From NCBI GenBank assembly GCA_012799135.1, contig JAAZLW010000114.1:1-35090 (forward strand): a DNA stretch of 35,090 nt. The letters run 5' to 3'. The first letter of the stretch is position 1. The number at the start of each line of letters is the position of its first letter. Below the pieces are notes generated by a model, which worked only from the letters and a program-made list of their open reading frames with translations, ran no database searches and was not told where the DNA came from. Source of the DNA: Bacillota bacterium. Its GTDB lineage: Bacteria > Bacillota > Limnochordia > DTU087. Shown one piece after another: positions 25,801 through 34,733 of the stretch. The position numbers were made by a program, and so were the translations under genes.

Positions 25801-26913
25801 ATGAGGGAGACTAGGAAAAGGCTGGTTTGGGGGATCATACTGATCGTTGTCTCGGTAGGTGTTATTCGATTTTTGAAGATCACCGATTCGTGGCAAGAAA
25901 TGGCTTGGGTAATCGGCATCTTGGTAGTAAACTTCCTGGTCGTGGGCATAGGGGTTTTTTTCCGAAAGCAAAAAGTCGAAGACCTGGAAGATGTCACCAA
26001 ACAGCTGGCAGCCGGCGATTTCAGTGCAACTGATACCCTGACTGCCAGTGAGGATAGGCTGCTTGGCTCTTTGGGCCGTGCTCTGGCTACACTGGGAGAT
26101 AGGCTGCGCCACTTCATGAACAATGCTCAACAGATCGCCAATGATGTGGTGCAAAGCGGGGATGAGCTCCTCACTACCTCCGAACAGATCAATGCATCTA
26201 TTCAGGAAGTGGCCAGTGCAGCTAACCAATTCGCTAGCGGTGTTCAGCAAGTTGGGGCTACATCTAAGGTTTTGGCTGATTCTTCATCCCGGGTGGGCGA
26301 AATCACAGAAGAGCACCTGACAAGAATCCAGGATGTTGTCACTCAGATGGCCCAGATCGAGCAAGCCATCACGCAACTGTCGGAGATTCGCGAAGATCTG
26401 AGTCAGCGTTATGAGCAGATCAATCGCTTTGTCGGAGTTATTACGGATATCGCAGAACAGACGAATATGCTAGCTCTCAATGCCGCCATCGAAGCCGCCC
26501 GGGCCGGCGACCAGGGGCGGGGCTTTGCTGTAGTGGCAGAGGAGGTTCGTCAGCTTGCAGAACAGTCGCGCAGAGCTGCAAACGAAGTCCAGAGGGTGGT
26601 CGCCAACATCTCGGAAGGAGATGCTCAAGCCGATGCTGCTGTCGAAACCAATGTGCGAGCGGTAAAAGGCGGCCGCGATATCCTTGAATCTATGACGGAA
26701 AGTTTTGCAGAGGTCAAGGAAGAAGTGGACAGGTCCGTTACAGAGATGCAGAACATCAACTCCAGTATCCAGCAGTTGAGCAGTGGAAGCCAACAGATTG
26801 CAGCAGCTGCAGAACAACAGGCCGCGTCTATCGAGCAGATCTCAGATAAGGCCCAAGTCCTCAATGAGATAGCTGAGCGCTTGCGTAACCATATCCAAGA
26901 ATTTCGGGCATAG
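25801..26913 (+). CDS. Minimal methyl-accepting chemotaxis protein
   Basis: A 370-aa chemoreceptor-family signalling protein. Two adjacent membrane segments (about 8-25 and 37-56) are joined by only about 10 residues, so there is no extracellular sensor domain. A HAMP-like region follows (about 57-105), then a long coiled coil with the conserved signalling tip [20 protein letters not shown] and [20 protein letters not shown] (CheA/CheW contact region). The end ([20 protein letters not shown]) is normal for the family. The ATG follows AAGGAGG at 7 nt. No che genes are nearby. It may sense membrane state, proton motive force or an internal signal, or act through partners. Confidence 0.93.
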   Translation: MRETRKRLVWGIILIVVSVGVIRFLKITDSWQEMAWVIGILVVNFLVVGIGVFFRKQKVEDLEDVTKQLAAGDFSATDTLTASEDRLLGSLGRALATLGDRLRHFMNNAQQIANDVVQSGDELLTTSEQINASIQEVASAANQFASGVQQVGATSKVLADSSSRVGEITEEHLTRIQDVVTQMAQIEQAITQLSEIREDLSQRYEQINRFVGVITDIAEQTNMLALNAAIEAARAGDQGRGFAVVAEEVRQLAEQSRRAANEVQRVVANISEGDAQADAAVETNVRAVKGGRDILESMTESFAEVKEEVDRSVTEMQNINSSIQQLSSGSQQIAAAAEQQAASIEQISDKAQVLNEIAERLRNHIQEFRA

Positions 26914-26921
26914 ACCCAGGC

Positions 26922-26951
26922 TTCCCCCGGTGGTCCCCACCACCGGGGGAA
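26922..26951. terminator. Strong hairpin at the end of the chemoreceptor gene
   Basis: A perfect 13-bp stem, TTCCCCCGGTGGT (26922-26934) with ACCACCGGGGGAA (26939-26951), over a CCCC loop, 8 nt after the stop. No T tract follows on either strand, so it is either a non-canonical terminator or an RNA 3'-end stabiliser. Confidence 0.55.
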
Positions 26952-26970
26952 ACACAAAAGGAGCCTGGAG

Positions 26971-27370
26971 TGATCTTCGCTCCGACCAACGTACCTCCCT
27001 ACAGATCCTACAGCAACCTTTCGGCTACTATAGAACCTTACGAGAACTACGCTGATCTTCGCCCGACCACCACGAGTCACAGTCAGAACCCATGATGACC
27101 TGACGGCCATCATAGATCCTTAAGCAACCCGAGGTGATCTTGGCCCGGCTACTACAGATCCCTCCGGAGCCAGTAACAGCTTACTTAGCTGTTACCGACC
27201 ACCTATGAGACCTGTAATAACCTTGGCGCCGGCCAAAGCTGATCCTCTAGCTTGGAACCAGCTTTGACCTTTGCTCGACCCACACAGATCCTCATCAGAA
27301 CCTGTATGGATCTGCGCTCAACCACTACAGACCCCTTTATCGCAACCCAAGAAGCAGCAACTTGGGTTGC
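26971..27370. repeat. Degenerate tandem repeat array with embedded hairpins
   Basis: About nine diverged units share a plus-strand pattern near TGATCTTCGCCCGACCAC, then CTACAGATCC and a GAACC-like end. Strong TGATCTT starts are at 26971, 27053 and 27135 (82 bp apart). Weaker ones are at 27218, 27265 and 27307, with half-units between, so the basic period is about 41 bp. Perfect stems are built in: GTAACAGC/GCTGTTAC (27173-27195), CAAAGCTG/CAGCTTTG (27234-27266), ATGATG/CATCAT (27092-27113) and the 10-bp GCAACCCAAG/CTTGGGTTGC (27342-27370). The period is not a multiple of three and there is no plausible ORF. It fills most of the 555 bp between the convergent chemoreceptor and rex genes. It is not a CRISPR array. 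Confidence 0.7.
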
Positions 27371-27379
27371 ACTAATAAG

Positions 27380-27402
27380 ATACCCCGCAATCAGCGGGGT
27401 AT
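27380..27402 (-). terminator. Terminator-like hairpin after rex
   Basis: A perfect 9-bp stem ATACCCCGC (27380-27388) with GCGGGGTAT (27394-27402) over a 5-nt loop. On the minus strand it is followed by CTTATTAG, a poor T tract. It lies 66 bp after the rex stop. Confidence 0.5.
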
Positions 27403-27468
27403 GCAGTCTTTACGTAGATTCCTTGTGCCAATTGTAACCATTTTCGCCAGTCTTTTTGACTGTCCCAG

Positions 27469-28104
27469 CTATAGTCCGACATAGTATGCTAACCGCTGAA
27501 GCTCTAGGCTCAGATCAACATTGGCTACATGCACATTATCGGAAACTTCCAACTGCACCGGAGCGAAATTCAAGATAGCCTTTATGCCGGCATCAACCAG
27601 AGTATTGCTGACTGCTTGAGCAGCATCGGCGGGCACGGTAATAATCGCCAGCTGAATCTCCAGTTCCCTGATTATCCTAGCAATCTCCTCCAGTCCATAG
27701 ATCGGCACTCCATCTATGGTATCTCCCATCAACTTAGGATTCACGTCAAAAAGAGCTACTAGCTTGATGGTGAATATCGGATCCTCTAGAAAACGTCGGC
27801 GGTTGTAGCGGGCCAGAGCATGTCCTAGACTACCTACTCCTACTAGTGCCATATGGAGTGGCTCATCTAGATGCAAGATCTTGCGCAGCTCATCTTGAAG
27901 GAACCCTACATCATAGCCTACTCCCTGTTTACCAAACTCACCGAACCAGGCCAAGTCCTTACGTACCAATGCCGGCGTCACACTGGCTTTCGCTCCTAAC
28001 TCCTGTGAGGAAATCGATGGTTGCTTATCTCTTACTTCCTCCAGTACTCGCAGATATATCGGCAACCGGCGAATAACCGCATCGGAGATCCCTTTCCATG
28101 CCAC
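27469..28104 (-). CDS. rex: Redox-sensing transcriptional repressor Rex
   Basis: Represses fermentation and respiration genes when the NADH/NAD+ ratio is low. The 211-aa protein has an N-terminal winged helix (ISSQELGAKASVTPALVRKD, followed by LAWFGEFGKQGVGYDV, the classic Rex block). The NAD-binding Rossmann domain begins ALVGVGSLGHALARY (about 86-100). The C-terminal helix (LSLELQRLAYYVGL) swaps between subunits in the family. The start is GTG (28102-28104) with AGGAGG 8 nt upstream. It lies 138 bp downstream of glyS on the same strand. An inverted repeat GTGACC-N14-GGTCAC (28159-28184) lies upstream. Confidence 0.96.
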   Translation of the reverse strand: MAWKGISDAVIRRLPIYLRVLEEVRDKQPSISSQELGAKASVTPALVRKDLAWFGEFGKQGVGYDVGFLQDELRKILHLDEPLHMALVGVGSLGHALARYNRRRFLEDPIFTIKLVALFDVNPKLMGDTIDGVPIYGLEEIARIIRELEIQLAIITVPADAAQAVSNTLVDAGIKAILNFAPVQLEVSDNVHVANVDLSLELQRLAYYVGL

Positions 28105-28158
28105 CTTTGGTCCCTCCTAGGGAAGTCTCTTCTTTTCGTATTGTTACCCCCCTCTACC

Positions 28159-28184
28159 GTGACCAAAACCTCAATCATGGTCAC
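28159..28184 (-). promoter_or_regulatory. Inverted repeat upstream of rex
   Basis: GTGACC (28159-28164) pairs with GGTCAC (28179-28184) across 14 bp, about 55 bp before the rex start. It could be an operator or a hairpin ending glyS transcripts. It does not match the usual Rex box, whose half-sites are TTGTGAA or TTGTTAA. Confidence 0.25.
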
Positions 28185-28242
28185 CATGCTTTGCTCTATT
28201 GTTGGCGCCGCCACATCCTTAGTTGCACCGCCATCGGATGTA

Positions 28243-29634
28243 CTAGTATGCTAGTTTATCCTCAAGGTAAGCTCGGACTTTATCTATGGGCAACCGTACC
28301 TGTTCCATGGAATCTCGATCTCGAATAGTGACTGCTTGATCTTCCAAGGAATCGAAATCAAAGGTAATGCAAAACGGTGTTCCAGTCTCATCCTGCCTAC
28401 GGTAGCGTCTGCCAATACTACCGGCATCATCGTAGCCAACCGGGAAATGATGTCGCAAAGCATCATAGATTTTCTCTGCCTCGGGCCCCAAGCGCTTGGA
28501 TAGCGGCAATACCGCTGCCTTGAAGGGAGCCAGATATGGATGTAAGCGGAGAACGGTCCTAGTTTCACCATTCTCCAGCTGCTCTTCCCGATAAGCATCA
28601 GCCAAGAAGGCCAGGAACAACCGGTCCACTCCCACCGATGGTTCCACGCAGAAGGGAACATACTTTTCATTGGTGTAGGGGTCTACATAAGACATATCTT
28701 CACCGGTTGCTTCAGCGTGTTGTCGTAAGTCATAATCAGTGCGATTGGCTATCCCCCAGAGCTCCCCCCAGCCAAAGGGGAAAAGGTACTCAATATCTGT
28801 TGTGGCCTTGCTATAGTGAGAAAGCTCTTCCGCAGTATGTTCGCGATTACGGACATAATCGGCTCTGAGGCCAAGATCTAGTAACCATTGTAGTGAGAAT
28901 GACTTCCAGTAATCATACCACTCTGCGTCAGCGCCGGGTGCACAAAAGAACTCCAATTCCATTTGTTCAAATTCCCGCGTTCTAAAGATGAAGTTGCCAG
29001 GGGTGATTTCATTCCGAAAAGACTTTCCGATCTGCCCTATACCGAAGGGGATCTTCTTACGAGAAGTACGCTGTACATTCTTGAAATTGACAAAGATCCC
29101 CTGAGCTGTCTCCGGTCGCAGATAGACTTCCGATTTGGCATCCTCTGTCACGCCCTGAAAGGTCTTGAACATCAGGTTAAACTGCCGAATATCGGTGAAA
29201 TCATGGTTGCCACAGCGGGGGCAGGCCAATCTTTCGGTTTGTATATAGTCCAGCATCCGCTCCTCAGACCAGCCATCGACTACTTCTACCTCTTGGCGAT
29301 CTCGTTTGATCATATGTTCCTCAATCAGCTTGTCCGCCCGAAACCTGGCTTTGCACTGCCGGCAATCTATCAGTGGGTCACTAAAGCCACCCACATGTCC
29401 GGAGACTACCCAAGTCTGAGGATTCATCAGTATGGCGGAATCTAATCCGACATTGTATGGTGATTCCTGGATAAATTTCTTCCACCATGCGCGCTTGATA
29501 TTATTCTTCAGCTCTACACCCAAAGGCCCGTAGTCCCAGGTATTGGCTAGTCCCCCATATATTTCCGAACCAGGGAAAACAAACCCCCGGGATTTAGATA
29601 AGGAAACCAGCTGATCCATCGTTCTCTCTGCCAT
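28243..29634 (-). CDS. glyS: Glycyl-tRNA synthetase, alpha2 (eukaryote/archaeal-like) type
   Basis: Charges tRNA-Gly with glycine. This 463-aa single-chain class II enzyme is the alpha2 form, not the bacterial glyQ/glyS alpha2-beta2 pair. Features are [20 protein letters not shown] (motif 1 side) and an inserted zinc-type Cys cluster (CRQCKARF and CPRCGNHDF). [16 protein letters not shown], motif 2 [20 protein letters not shown], and motif 3 [16 protein letters not shown] complete the core. ATG at 29632-29634 is preferred (AAGGAG 8 nt upstream); a GTG one codon earlier is possible. The leader is only about 45 nt, with no T-box. Confidence 0.96.
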   Translation of the reverse strand: MAERTMDQLVSLSKSRGFVFPGSEIYGGLANTWDYGPLGVELKNNIKRAWWKKFIQESPYNVGLDSAILMNPQTWVVSGHVGGFSDPLIDCRQCKARFRADKLIEEHMIKRDRQEVEVVDGWSEERMLDYIQTERLACPRCGNHDFTDIRQFNLMFKTFQGVTEDAKSEVYLRPETAQGIFVNFKNVQRTSRKKIPFGIGQIGKSFRNEITPGNFIFRTREFEQMELEFFCAPGADAEWYDYWKSFSLQWLLDLGLRADYVRNREHTAEELSHYSKATTDIEYLFPFGWGELWGIANRTDYDLRQHAEATGEDMSYVDPYTNEKYVPFCVEPSVGVDRLFLAFLADAYREEQLENGETRTVLRLHPYLAPFKAAVLPLSKRLGPEAEKIYDALRHHFPVGYDDAGSIGRRYRRQDETGTPFCITFDFDSLEDQAVTIRDRDSMEQVRLPIDKVRAYLEDKLAY

Positions 29635-29684
29635 CACCTAAGCTCCTTCCCGCCCTATGCATACTAATCCAAGGTTCTTGCCCT

Positions 29685-29714
29685 ATTATACCCATAGCAG
29701 GTAGTTCTCTGCAA
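29685..29714 (-). promoter_or_regulatory. Promoter of glyS
   Basis: On the minus strand TTGCAG (29709-29714) and a perfect TATAAT (29685-29690) are separated by 18 bp. Transcription would start near 29678, about 45 nt before the ATG. Confidence 0.75.
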
Positions 29715-29827
29715 ATGCCAAATTCCTTTTTGCCCTTCCCTCCGTTGCACCAAAAAGGATAAGCTACCCTTTACACCGAATGTTTTTGGTATCAATGACT
29801 GAGTTCGCAACAAAAGGAGGTAGAATA

Positions 29828-31237
29828 ATGTCCCAGATTACTTTGGGTCTGATCGTAGGTAACCGTAACTTCTTCCCTGATAGTCTATGTGAAGATGGGC
29901 GCCAAGACGTCATTAGGGCTATGGAAGAACAGGGCTTGAAAGTCATCACTCTTTCGCCGGAAGATACGACCCTGGGAACAGTAGAAACATGGGATGATTC
30001 ACAAAAATGCGCGGCTCTGTTTAAGAAACATCTTGACCAGATCGATGGGATCTTGGTCACACTGCCCAACTTCGGTGATGAGCGAGGTGTGGCCAATGCC
30101 ATCCGCCTCTCGGGATTAAAGGTACCCGTTTTGGTACATGCCTTTGCCGATGACGCCAGCAAAATGAGCATTGCCCACCGACGGGATAGCTTCTGTGGCA
30201 AACTCTCTGTCTGCAATAATCTGCGGCAATATGGTATCCCATTTTCTCTTACCTCAAGGCATACGGTGGCTCCTGATGATCCGCTTTTCGCTGAAGACTT
30301 GCAGTGGTTTGCGGCAGTCTGTCGAGTTGTCAAGACACTGGATGGAGCCCGGATTGGCGCTATTGGGACCCGGCCACCGAATTTCACTACGGTAAGGTAT
30401 AGTGAGAAACTACTAGAGGCAGCAGGTATCTCAGTAGAACCACTGGATTTGTCCGAGGTCTTTGGACGTATTGACCGGCTGGCCGATAATGATGCTTCAG
30501 TCCAGGCCCAACTGAGCGAGATCACCAATTATATCCCCACCAAAGGAGTACCGGAATCTGCTCTCCTGAAAATGGCCAAACTCGGCTTGGTGATTGATCG
30601 ATGGGTCGAGGAACATGATCTGATCGGTACCACGATTCAGTGCTGGACCTCTATGGAGGAGTACTTTGGGATAGTCCCCTGCACCATTATGAGCATGATG
30701 AGCAATCGCCTCCTACCCAGTGCCTGTGAGGTAGACGTACCTGGTCTGATCGCTATGCTCGCGCTGCAGGCAGCTTCCCAAAAGCCCAGTGGGATCATTG
30801 ACTGGAACAATAACTATGGGGATGACCCCAATAAACTGGTCGCCTTCCATTGCAGCAATTTCCCCCGGGATCTGGTGGAAAAGCCCATCATGGCTTACCA
30901 GGATATTATCGCCGGCACTGTAGGCAAAGAGAATACCTATGGGACAGTCACGGGCAGAATCAAGCCGGGCCCATTTACCTTCGCCAGGGTTAGTACCGAT
31001 GATTTGAATGGCAAGATCCAGGCCTATGTAGGACAAGGGCAATTTACCGATGACCCATTGACAACCTTCGGTGGCTATGGAGTGGCTGAGATTCCTGGAT
31101 TACAATGTCTCTTGAAGCATATATGCAATAAGGGCTTCGAGCACCATGTGGCGATTAATCAATCACAGGTGGCCTGTGCAGTCTATGAGGCTTTCAGCAA
31201 GTATCTCGGCTGGGACACCTATTATCACGAGGGGTAA
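29828..31237 (+). CDS. L-fucose/L-arabinose isomerase-family protein
   Basis: A 469-aa cytoplasmic protein of the FucI/AraA fold, enzymes that interconvert aldoses and ketoses with manganese. Family-like features are an N-terminal Rossmann-like half (ITLGLIVGNRNFFPD, QIDGILVTLPNFGDERGVANA), a central IGTIGTRP-like GARIGAIGTRPPNF, IGTTIQCWTSMEEYFGIVPC, MSNRLLPSACEVDVPG (active-site region with conserved E and D) and a late AFHCSNFPRDL. ATG at 29828 is chosen (AAAGGAGG 7 nt upstream); the frame is open for 16 codons before it. It is isolated from sugar genes and carries its own terminator, so the substrate cannot be inferred. Confidence 0.82.
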   Translation: MSQITLGLIVGNRNFFPDSLCEDGRQDVIRAMEEQGLKVITLSPEDTTLGTVETWDDSQKCAALFKKHLDQIDGILVTLPNFGDERGVANAIRLSGLKVPVLVHAFADDASKMSIAHRRDSFCGKLSVCNNLRQYGIPFSLTSRHTVAPDDPLFAEDLQWFAAVCRVVKTLDGARIGAIGTRPPNFTTVRYSEKLLEAAGISVEPLDLSEVFGRIDRLADNDASVQAQLSEITNYIPTKGVPESALLKMAKLGLVIDRWVEEHDLIGTTIQCWTSMEEYFGIVPCTIMSMMSNRLLPSACEVDVPGLIAMLALQAASQKPSGIIDWNNNYGDDPNKLVAFHCSNFPRDLVEKPIMAYQDIIAGTVGKENTYGTVTGRIKPGPFTFARVSTDDLNGKIQAYVGQGQFTDDPLTTFGGYGVAEIPGLQCLLKHICNKGFEHHVAINQSQVACAVYEAFSKYLGWDTYYHEG

Positions 31238-31278
31238 GAGACAGAGACCGAGTAGTGTAATTTGCCATCTGGAAAGAG

Positions 31279-31306
31279 ACCAAGGGGTAATACCCTTGGT
31301 TTCTTT
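31279..31306. terminator. Bidirectional terminator between isomerase gene and rlmH
   Basis: ACCAAGGG (31279-31286) pairs with CCCTTGGT (31293-31300) over a 6-nt loop, followed on the plus strand by TTCTTT. On the minus strand, directly after the rlmH stop, the same stem is followed by CTCTTT. It can serve both convergent genes. Confidence 0.8.
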
Positions 31307-31787
31307 AATGGTGATAGGCCTCACCTCGAGCTATGGTAAAGCATCGGTAGATCTGTTCCAGTAAGATCAAACGCATTAATTGATGGGGAAAAGTGAAGGG
31401 AGAGAAGGATAGCCGCAAATCCGCATCATTGAGAATCGATGAGTGCAACCCTAAAGCACCTCCGATGATGAAGGTGACTTGGTTCCAGCCGCTTACCCCC
31501 AGATAACTGATCAGTTCCGACAGCTCTTCAGAGGACCGCATTTGTCCTCGCACATCCAGCCCTATGACATAGCTTTTCGGTGGCATTACCTTCCGGATTC
31601 GATCCGCTTCCCTGGCTTTCACCATCTCCTGCTGAGCCGAGGAATACCCTTCCTTGAAAGGCTCGTCCTTCACTTCTATGATGTTCAGCCGGCAATACGA
31701 ACGCAATCGCTTAGCGTATTCGGCGATACCCTTATCTAGGTAGGCTTCCCTGAGCCTGCCAACTGCAACTATGGTAACCCGCATCAC
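31305..31787 (-). CDS. rlmH: 23S rRNA (pseudouridine1915-N3)-methyltransferase RlmH
   Basis: Methylates pseudouridine 1915 of 23S rRNA in assembled 70S ribosomes. The 160-aa SPOUT-family protein starts RVTIVAVGRLREAYLDKGIA and has the S-adenosylmethionine knot region (VTFIIGGALGLHSSIL). It ends with the diagnostic RLILLEQIYRCFTIARGEAYHH. The start is GTG (31785-31787) or the ATG right after it; GGAGGG lies about 10 nt upstream of the GTG. It follows the protease gene by 50 bp, an arrangement (htrA-rlmH) common in Firmicutes. Confidence 0.96.
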   Translation of the reverse strand: MMRVTIVAVGRLREAYLDKGIAEYAKRLRSYCRLNIIEVKDEPFKEGYSSAQQEMVKAREADRIRKVMPPKSYVIGLDVRGQMRSSEELSELISYLGVSGWNQVTFIIGGALGLHSSILNDADLRLSFSPFTFPHQLMRLILLEQIYRCFTIARGEAYHH

Positions 31788-31837
31788 CTGACAATCACCC
31801 TCCCCCCCCGAGTTCAGCAGGAAGAGGTCATGGATGA

Positions 31838-32968
31838 TTATAGGTGAGCTGTGGTCACTATTTTGTCCTCTCCACGGAAAAACGTGATCCTTAGCTTCCC
31901 GCCATGTCCGGCTTCCCGTACCTGCGAAACCAACTCCTCCATGGTTCGGACTTCCTTGCCACCTGCCTCGGTAATGATATCATCTGGTTGTAGCCCTGCT
32001 AGGGCTGCCGGTCCGTCGACTACTACCTCTACAAGGTATATACCGGTGTTAACCGGCAGCTTGCTTCCTGTTTCCCGTTCATAACGGGCGATAAAGACGT
32101 CATCTATCGTACCACCCAAAACTCCCAACCTGAGCACCTTGCCGTGGGCGATCAGTTCTGTCGCTATTGCCCGAGCGGTGTTAATCGGAATGGCGAAACC
32201 TATACCCTGAGCCCTTTGGATAATGGCAGTATTGATCCCAACCACCCGGCCGGTCAGATCCAGCAGAGGTCCACCACTGTTACCAGGATTTATGGAAGCA
32301 TCAGTCTGAATGACACCTTCGATTTGCAGATTATAGTCGGGATCCACCAATAGTCCCCGCCCTAGAGCACTGACAAGGCCCAGGGTGACTGAGTTTTCAA
32401 ATCCATAGGGATTGCCAATGGCAATCACAAACTGGCCCACTCGCAGTTTGTCCGAGTCTCCCAAACCTGCCACCGGCAGGTCCTTGCCGGAAATCCGGAC
32501 CACAGCCAAATCAGTAAAGGGATCGGCACCCACTACAGTTCCTCGATAGGGATCGGTGCGCTGGGGCAGAAATACCCTAATCTCCGAAGCTCCTGCCACA
32601 ACGTGATTATTGGTCAGGATGTGCCCATCTTGATCTATCATTACCCCTGACCCGATACCCTCCCGCTCCTGCACAATGCGCCCCGCAAAAAAGTGATCGA
32701 CAACCGCCTTCTCGGTTGTCGCTATTTTCACAACCGCTGGCCCCACCTTTTCTACTACATTCACAGCAGCCGTCTCCAAAGCAGTCAAAAGGTCCAACTC
32801 ATTCTCGTGATCGCTCTGCTCTTCTGCCTTGATTTTCTCTGGAACAGGTGGAGAAGACCTTGTCCCCCCACGCTGATCAACCCACCAACCGGCAACCAGA
32901 CCGATAATTACACAGGCGATGAGGACAGTAATAAGCTCTCTACGACCCTGGGACTGCCTCCCTGACAT
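31838..32968 (-). CDS. HtrA/DegP-type membrane-anchored serine protease
   Basis: Surface quality-control protease of the trypsin fold. The 376-aa protein has a cytoplasmic N terminus, one membrane helix (about 12-29, ITVLIACVIIGLVAGWW), a charged linker and the protease domain (about 75-265). The full catalytic triad is visible: His122 (TNNHVVAG), Asp153 (TDLAVVRI) and Ser231 (NPGNSGGPL). One C-terminal PDZ domain follows (about 285-370, GIYLVEVVVDGPAALAGLQPDDII split across the peptide-binding strand). ATG at 32966-32968 follows AGGAG at 9 nt. It lies upstream of rlmH on the same strand, probably one transcript. Confidence 0.95.
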   Translation of the reverse strand: MSGRQSQGRRELITVLIACVIIGLVAGWWVDQRGGTRSSPPVPEKIKAEEQSDHENELDLLTALETAAVNVVEKVGPAVVKIATTEKAVVDHFFAGRIVQEREGIGSGVMIDQDGHILTNNHVVAGASEIRVFLPQRTDPYRGTVVGADPFTDLAVVRISGKDLPVAGLGDSDKLRVGQFVIAIGNPYGFENSVTLGLVSALGRGLLVDPDYNLQIEGVIQTDASINPGNSGGPLLDLTGRVVGINTAIIQRAQGIGFAIPINTARAIATELIAHGKVLRLGVLGGTIDDVFIARYERETGSKLPVNTGIYLVEVVVDGPAALAGLQPDDIITEAGGKEVRTMEELVSQVREAGHGGKLRITFFRGEDKIVTTAHL

Positions 32969-33048
32969 ACATTTGTCTCCTCTCTTAGCAGTTTACCTTA
33001 GTATGTCTGTAAGGCAGAAGACTATGTAGCTTAGGAAGCACGCTTGGC

Positions 33049-34482
33049 TTAGTGGTCTTCTACAAGGGCCGTAACCGCGTCTTGAATCTCTTGTACTTCC
33101 TGTTCTGATTCGCCTTCGATATAAATGCGAAGCAGTGGTTCTGTACCTGAGGGACGCACCAAGAACCAACTTCCATCTTCTAAGATGAGTTTCGCCCCAT
33201 CAATATCGGTGATGCCGGCCAGCTTTCGACCCGCTATCGTCTCTGGTGGCACCGCCACTAGCTCCTGAACCAGACTAGCCTTCTTTTCATCAGGGTATCT
33301 TAGGTCGATGCGACGGCTATGCACTGTGCCCACTTCAGCCATGATCTCCTCCAGCAAGTGAGTCAAGCTCTCTCTCCGCACTGCTTGCATTTCCGCGATG
33401 AGGAGATTAGCCAGGATCCCATCCTTTTCCGGTATATGGGCTCCAATACTAAGACCACCGCTCTCCTCACCACCAATAATAACCGGCCTGGTCCGCATTT
33501 CTGCGCAAATATGTTTAAAACCTACTGGGGTTTCAATGAGCTCCAGGCCATACTTCTCTGCCAAACGATCCAGCAAATGAGTAGTCGCTACTGTGCGGAC
33601 TACAGCTCCCTCATATTCCCTGTGTTCGACCAGGTGGACGAGTAACAGCGCGATCACTTGATTAGGAGTGATATACCGGCCTGTGCCATCGATGACCCCA
33701 AACCTATCTGCATCACCATCGGTGGCCAGTCCCAGATGGCTACCGGTGGCCTTCACTCGATCAGCCAAGGGCGCTAATTCAGTGGCAGTAGGTTCAGGTA
33801 ACCCCCCACCAAATAGAGGATCCCTATGTCCATGGATAACCTCAACCTGACAACCATTGGCTTTGAGAATATCAGGCAAGTAATGGCGCCCAGAGGCGAA
33901 CATGGGGTCACAGACAATCTTCAGACCACTATTGGAGATGGCTTCCAAGTCCACTATCTTGCTAATCTGCTCAAAGTACTCTGGTCGCGGGTCGATGATC
34001 TCCAGTTGACCCTGCCGACGAGCTGATTCCAGATCAATGGACTCTGCCGCAGCCACCACCGGTTGACCGAGATTTCCCTCTATGGCTTTGGTGATATCGT
34101 TAGAGGCTGGTCCCCCGTATTCCGGTATGTATTTGATTCCATTATATTCAGGTGGATTATGGCTGGCAGTGAACATTACCGCCCCAGCCGACCGGTGTAA
34201 AGTAACAGCATAGGCCACAACCGGTGTCGGGGCATCTTCAGGCAGCATATAGACCTTGATTCCATTAGCGATCATAACTTTAGCTGCCTCTTCGGCAAAA
34301 CGTTCTGCTAAGAACCGAGCATCATGACCGATAATCACACCCTTATCGGCCTTCTGACTATCCAATAGGTATGTGGCTATCGCCTGAACCACTAAACGCA
34401 CATTGGCAAAAGTGAAAGTATCACACATGATGGCTCTCCAGCCATCGGTGCCAAACTTAATCTGCTTAGACCCGCTTCCCAT
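33049..34482 (-). CDS. Phosphoglucomutase/phosphomannomutase family protein
   Basis: A 477-aa alpha-D-phosphohexomutase that moves phosphate between C6 and C1 of a hexose phosphate. The four domain signatures are present: KFGTDGWRAIM, phosphoserine loop FTASHNPPEYNGIKY, metal-binding LATDGDADRFGVID, sugar-binding GGEESGG and phosphate-binding RPSGTEPLLRIY. Whether glucose-, mannose- or glucosamine-phosphate is the main substrate cannot be told; GEESGG usually goes with glucose/mannose types. ATG at 34480-34482 is the first start in frame; the only nearby GGAG lies 14 nt upstream, inside a stem (34491-34533). Confidence 0.92.
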   Translation of the reverse strand: MGSGSKQIKFGTDGWRAIMCDTFTFANVRLVVQAIATYLLDSQKADKGVIIGHDARFLAERFAEEAAKVMIANGIKVYMLPEDAPTPVVAYAVTLHRSAGAVMFTASHNPPEYNGIKYIPEYGGPASNDITKAIEGNLGQPVVAAAESIDLESARRQGQLEIIDPRPEYFEQISKIVDLEAISNSGLKIVCDPMFASGRHYLPDILKANGCQVEVIHGHRDPLFGGGLPEPTATELAPLADRVKATGSHLGLATDGDADRFGVIDGTGRYITPNQVIALLLVHLVEHREYEGAVVRTVATTHLLDRLAEKYGLELIETPVGFKHICAEMRTRPVIIGGEESGGLSIGAHIPEKDGILANLLIAEMQAVRRESLTHLLEEIMAEVGTVHSRRIDLRYPDEKKASLVQELVAVPPETIAGRKLAGITDIDGAKLILEDGSWFLVRPSGTEPLLRIYIEGESEQEVQEIQDAVTALVEDH

Positions 34483-34490
34483 AGGTTCTG

Positions 34491-34533
34491 AGACCGCTCC
34501 TCTATCGCAAACTACTCCAGCAAAGAGCGGTCT
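34491..34533 (-). promoter_or_regulatory. Leader hairpin that may mask the ribosome site of the phosphohexomutase gene
   Basis: AGACCGCTC (34491-34499) pairs perfectly with GAGCGGTCT (34525-34533) over a 25-nt loop. On the minus-strand RNA the 3' arm contains the only GGAG-like sequence upstream of the ATG, so folding could limit translation. No promoter is obvious in the remaining gap to 34733. Confidence 0.35.
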
Positions 34534-34733
34534 GCCTCCTCTCTCAGTGGAATTGCCGTCTATGTTACCATACTCGGTCTTTTCCTTGATTCCTCTTGGA
34601 ATTCTGGTGCCCTTACTTTATCGTCTTGTGAGACATGCCGGATTGCTTTAGTCAGCACTCGGGGTACTTGTGCTCCCCGTCTATTATCCTAACCTTCTGG
34701 ATTCGCCTTACTCCTCCTGTCATTGGGCAACTC

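Noticed and set aside
26625-27113. 162-codon minus-strand reading frame running from the chemoreceptor gene into the repeats
   Set aside because: Most of it is antisense to a well-supported gene, and the 41-bp repeat period breaks frame; no start signals.
26971-27370. CRISPR array
   Set aside because: Units are degenerate, there are no identical repeats with unique spacers of constant length, and no cas genes are present.
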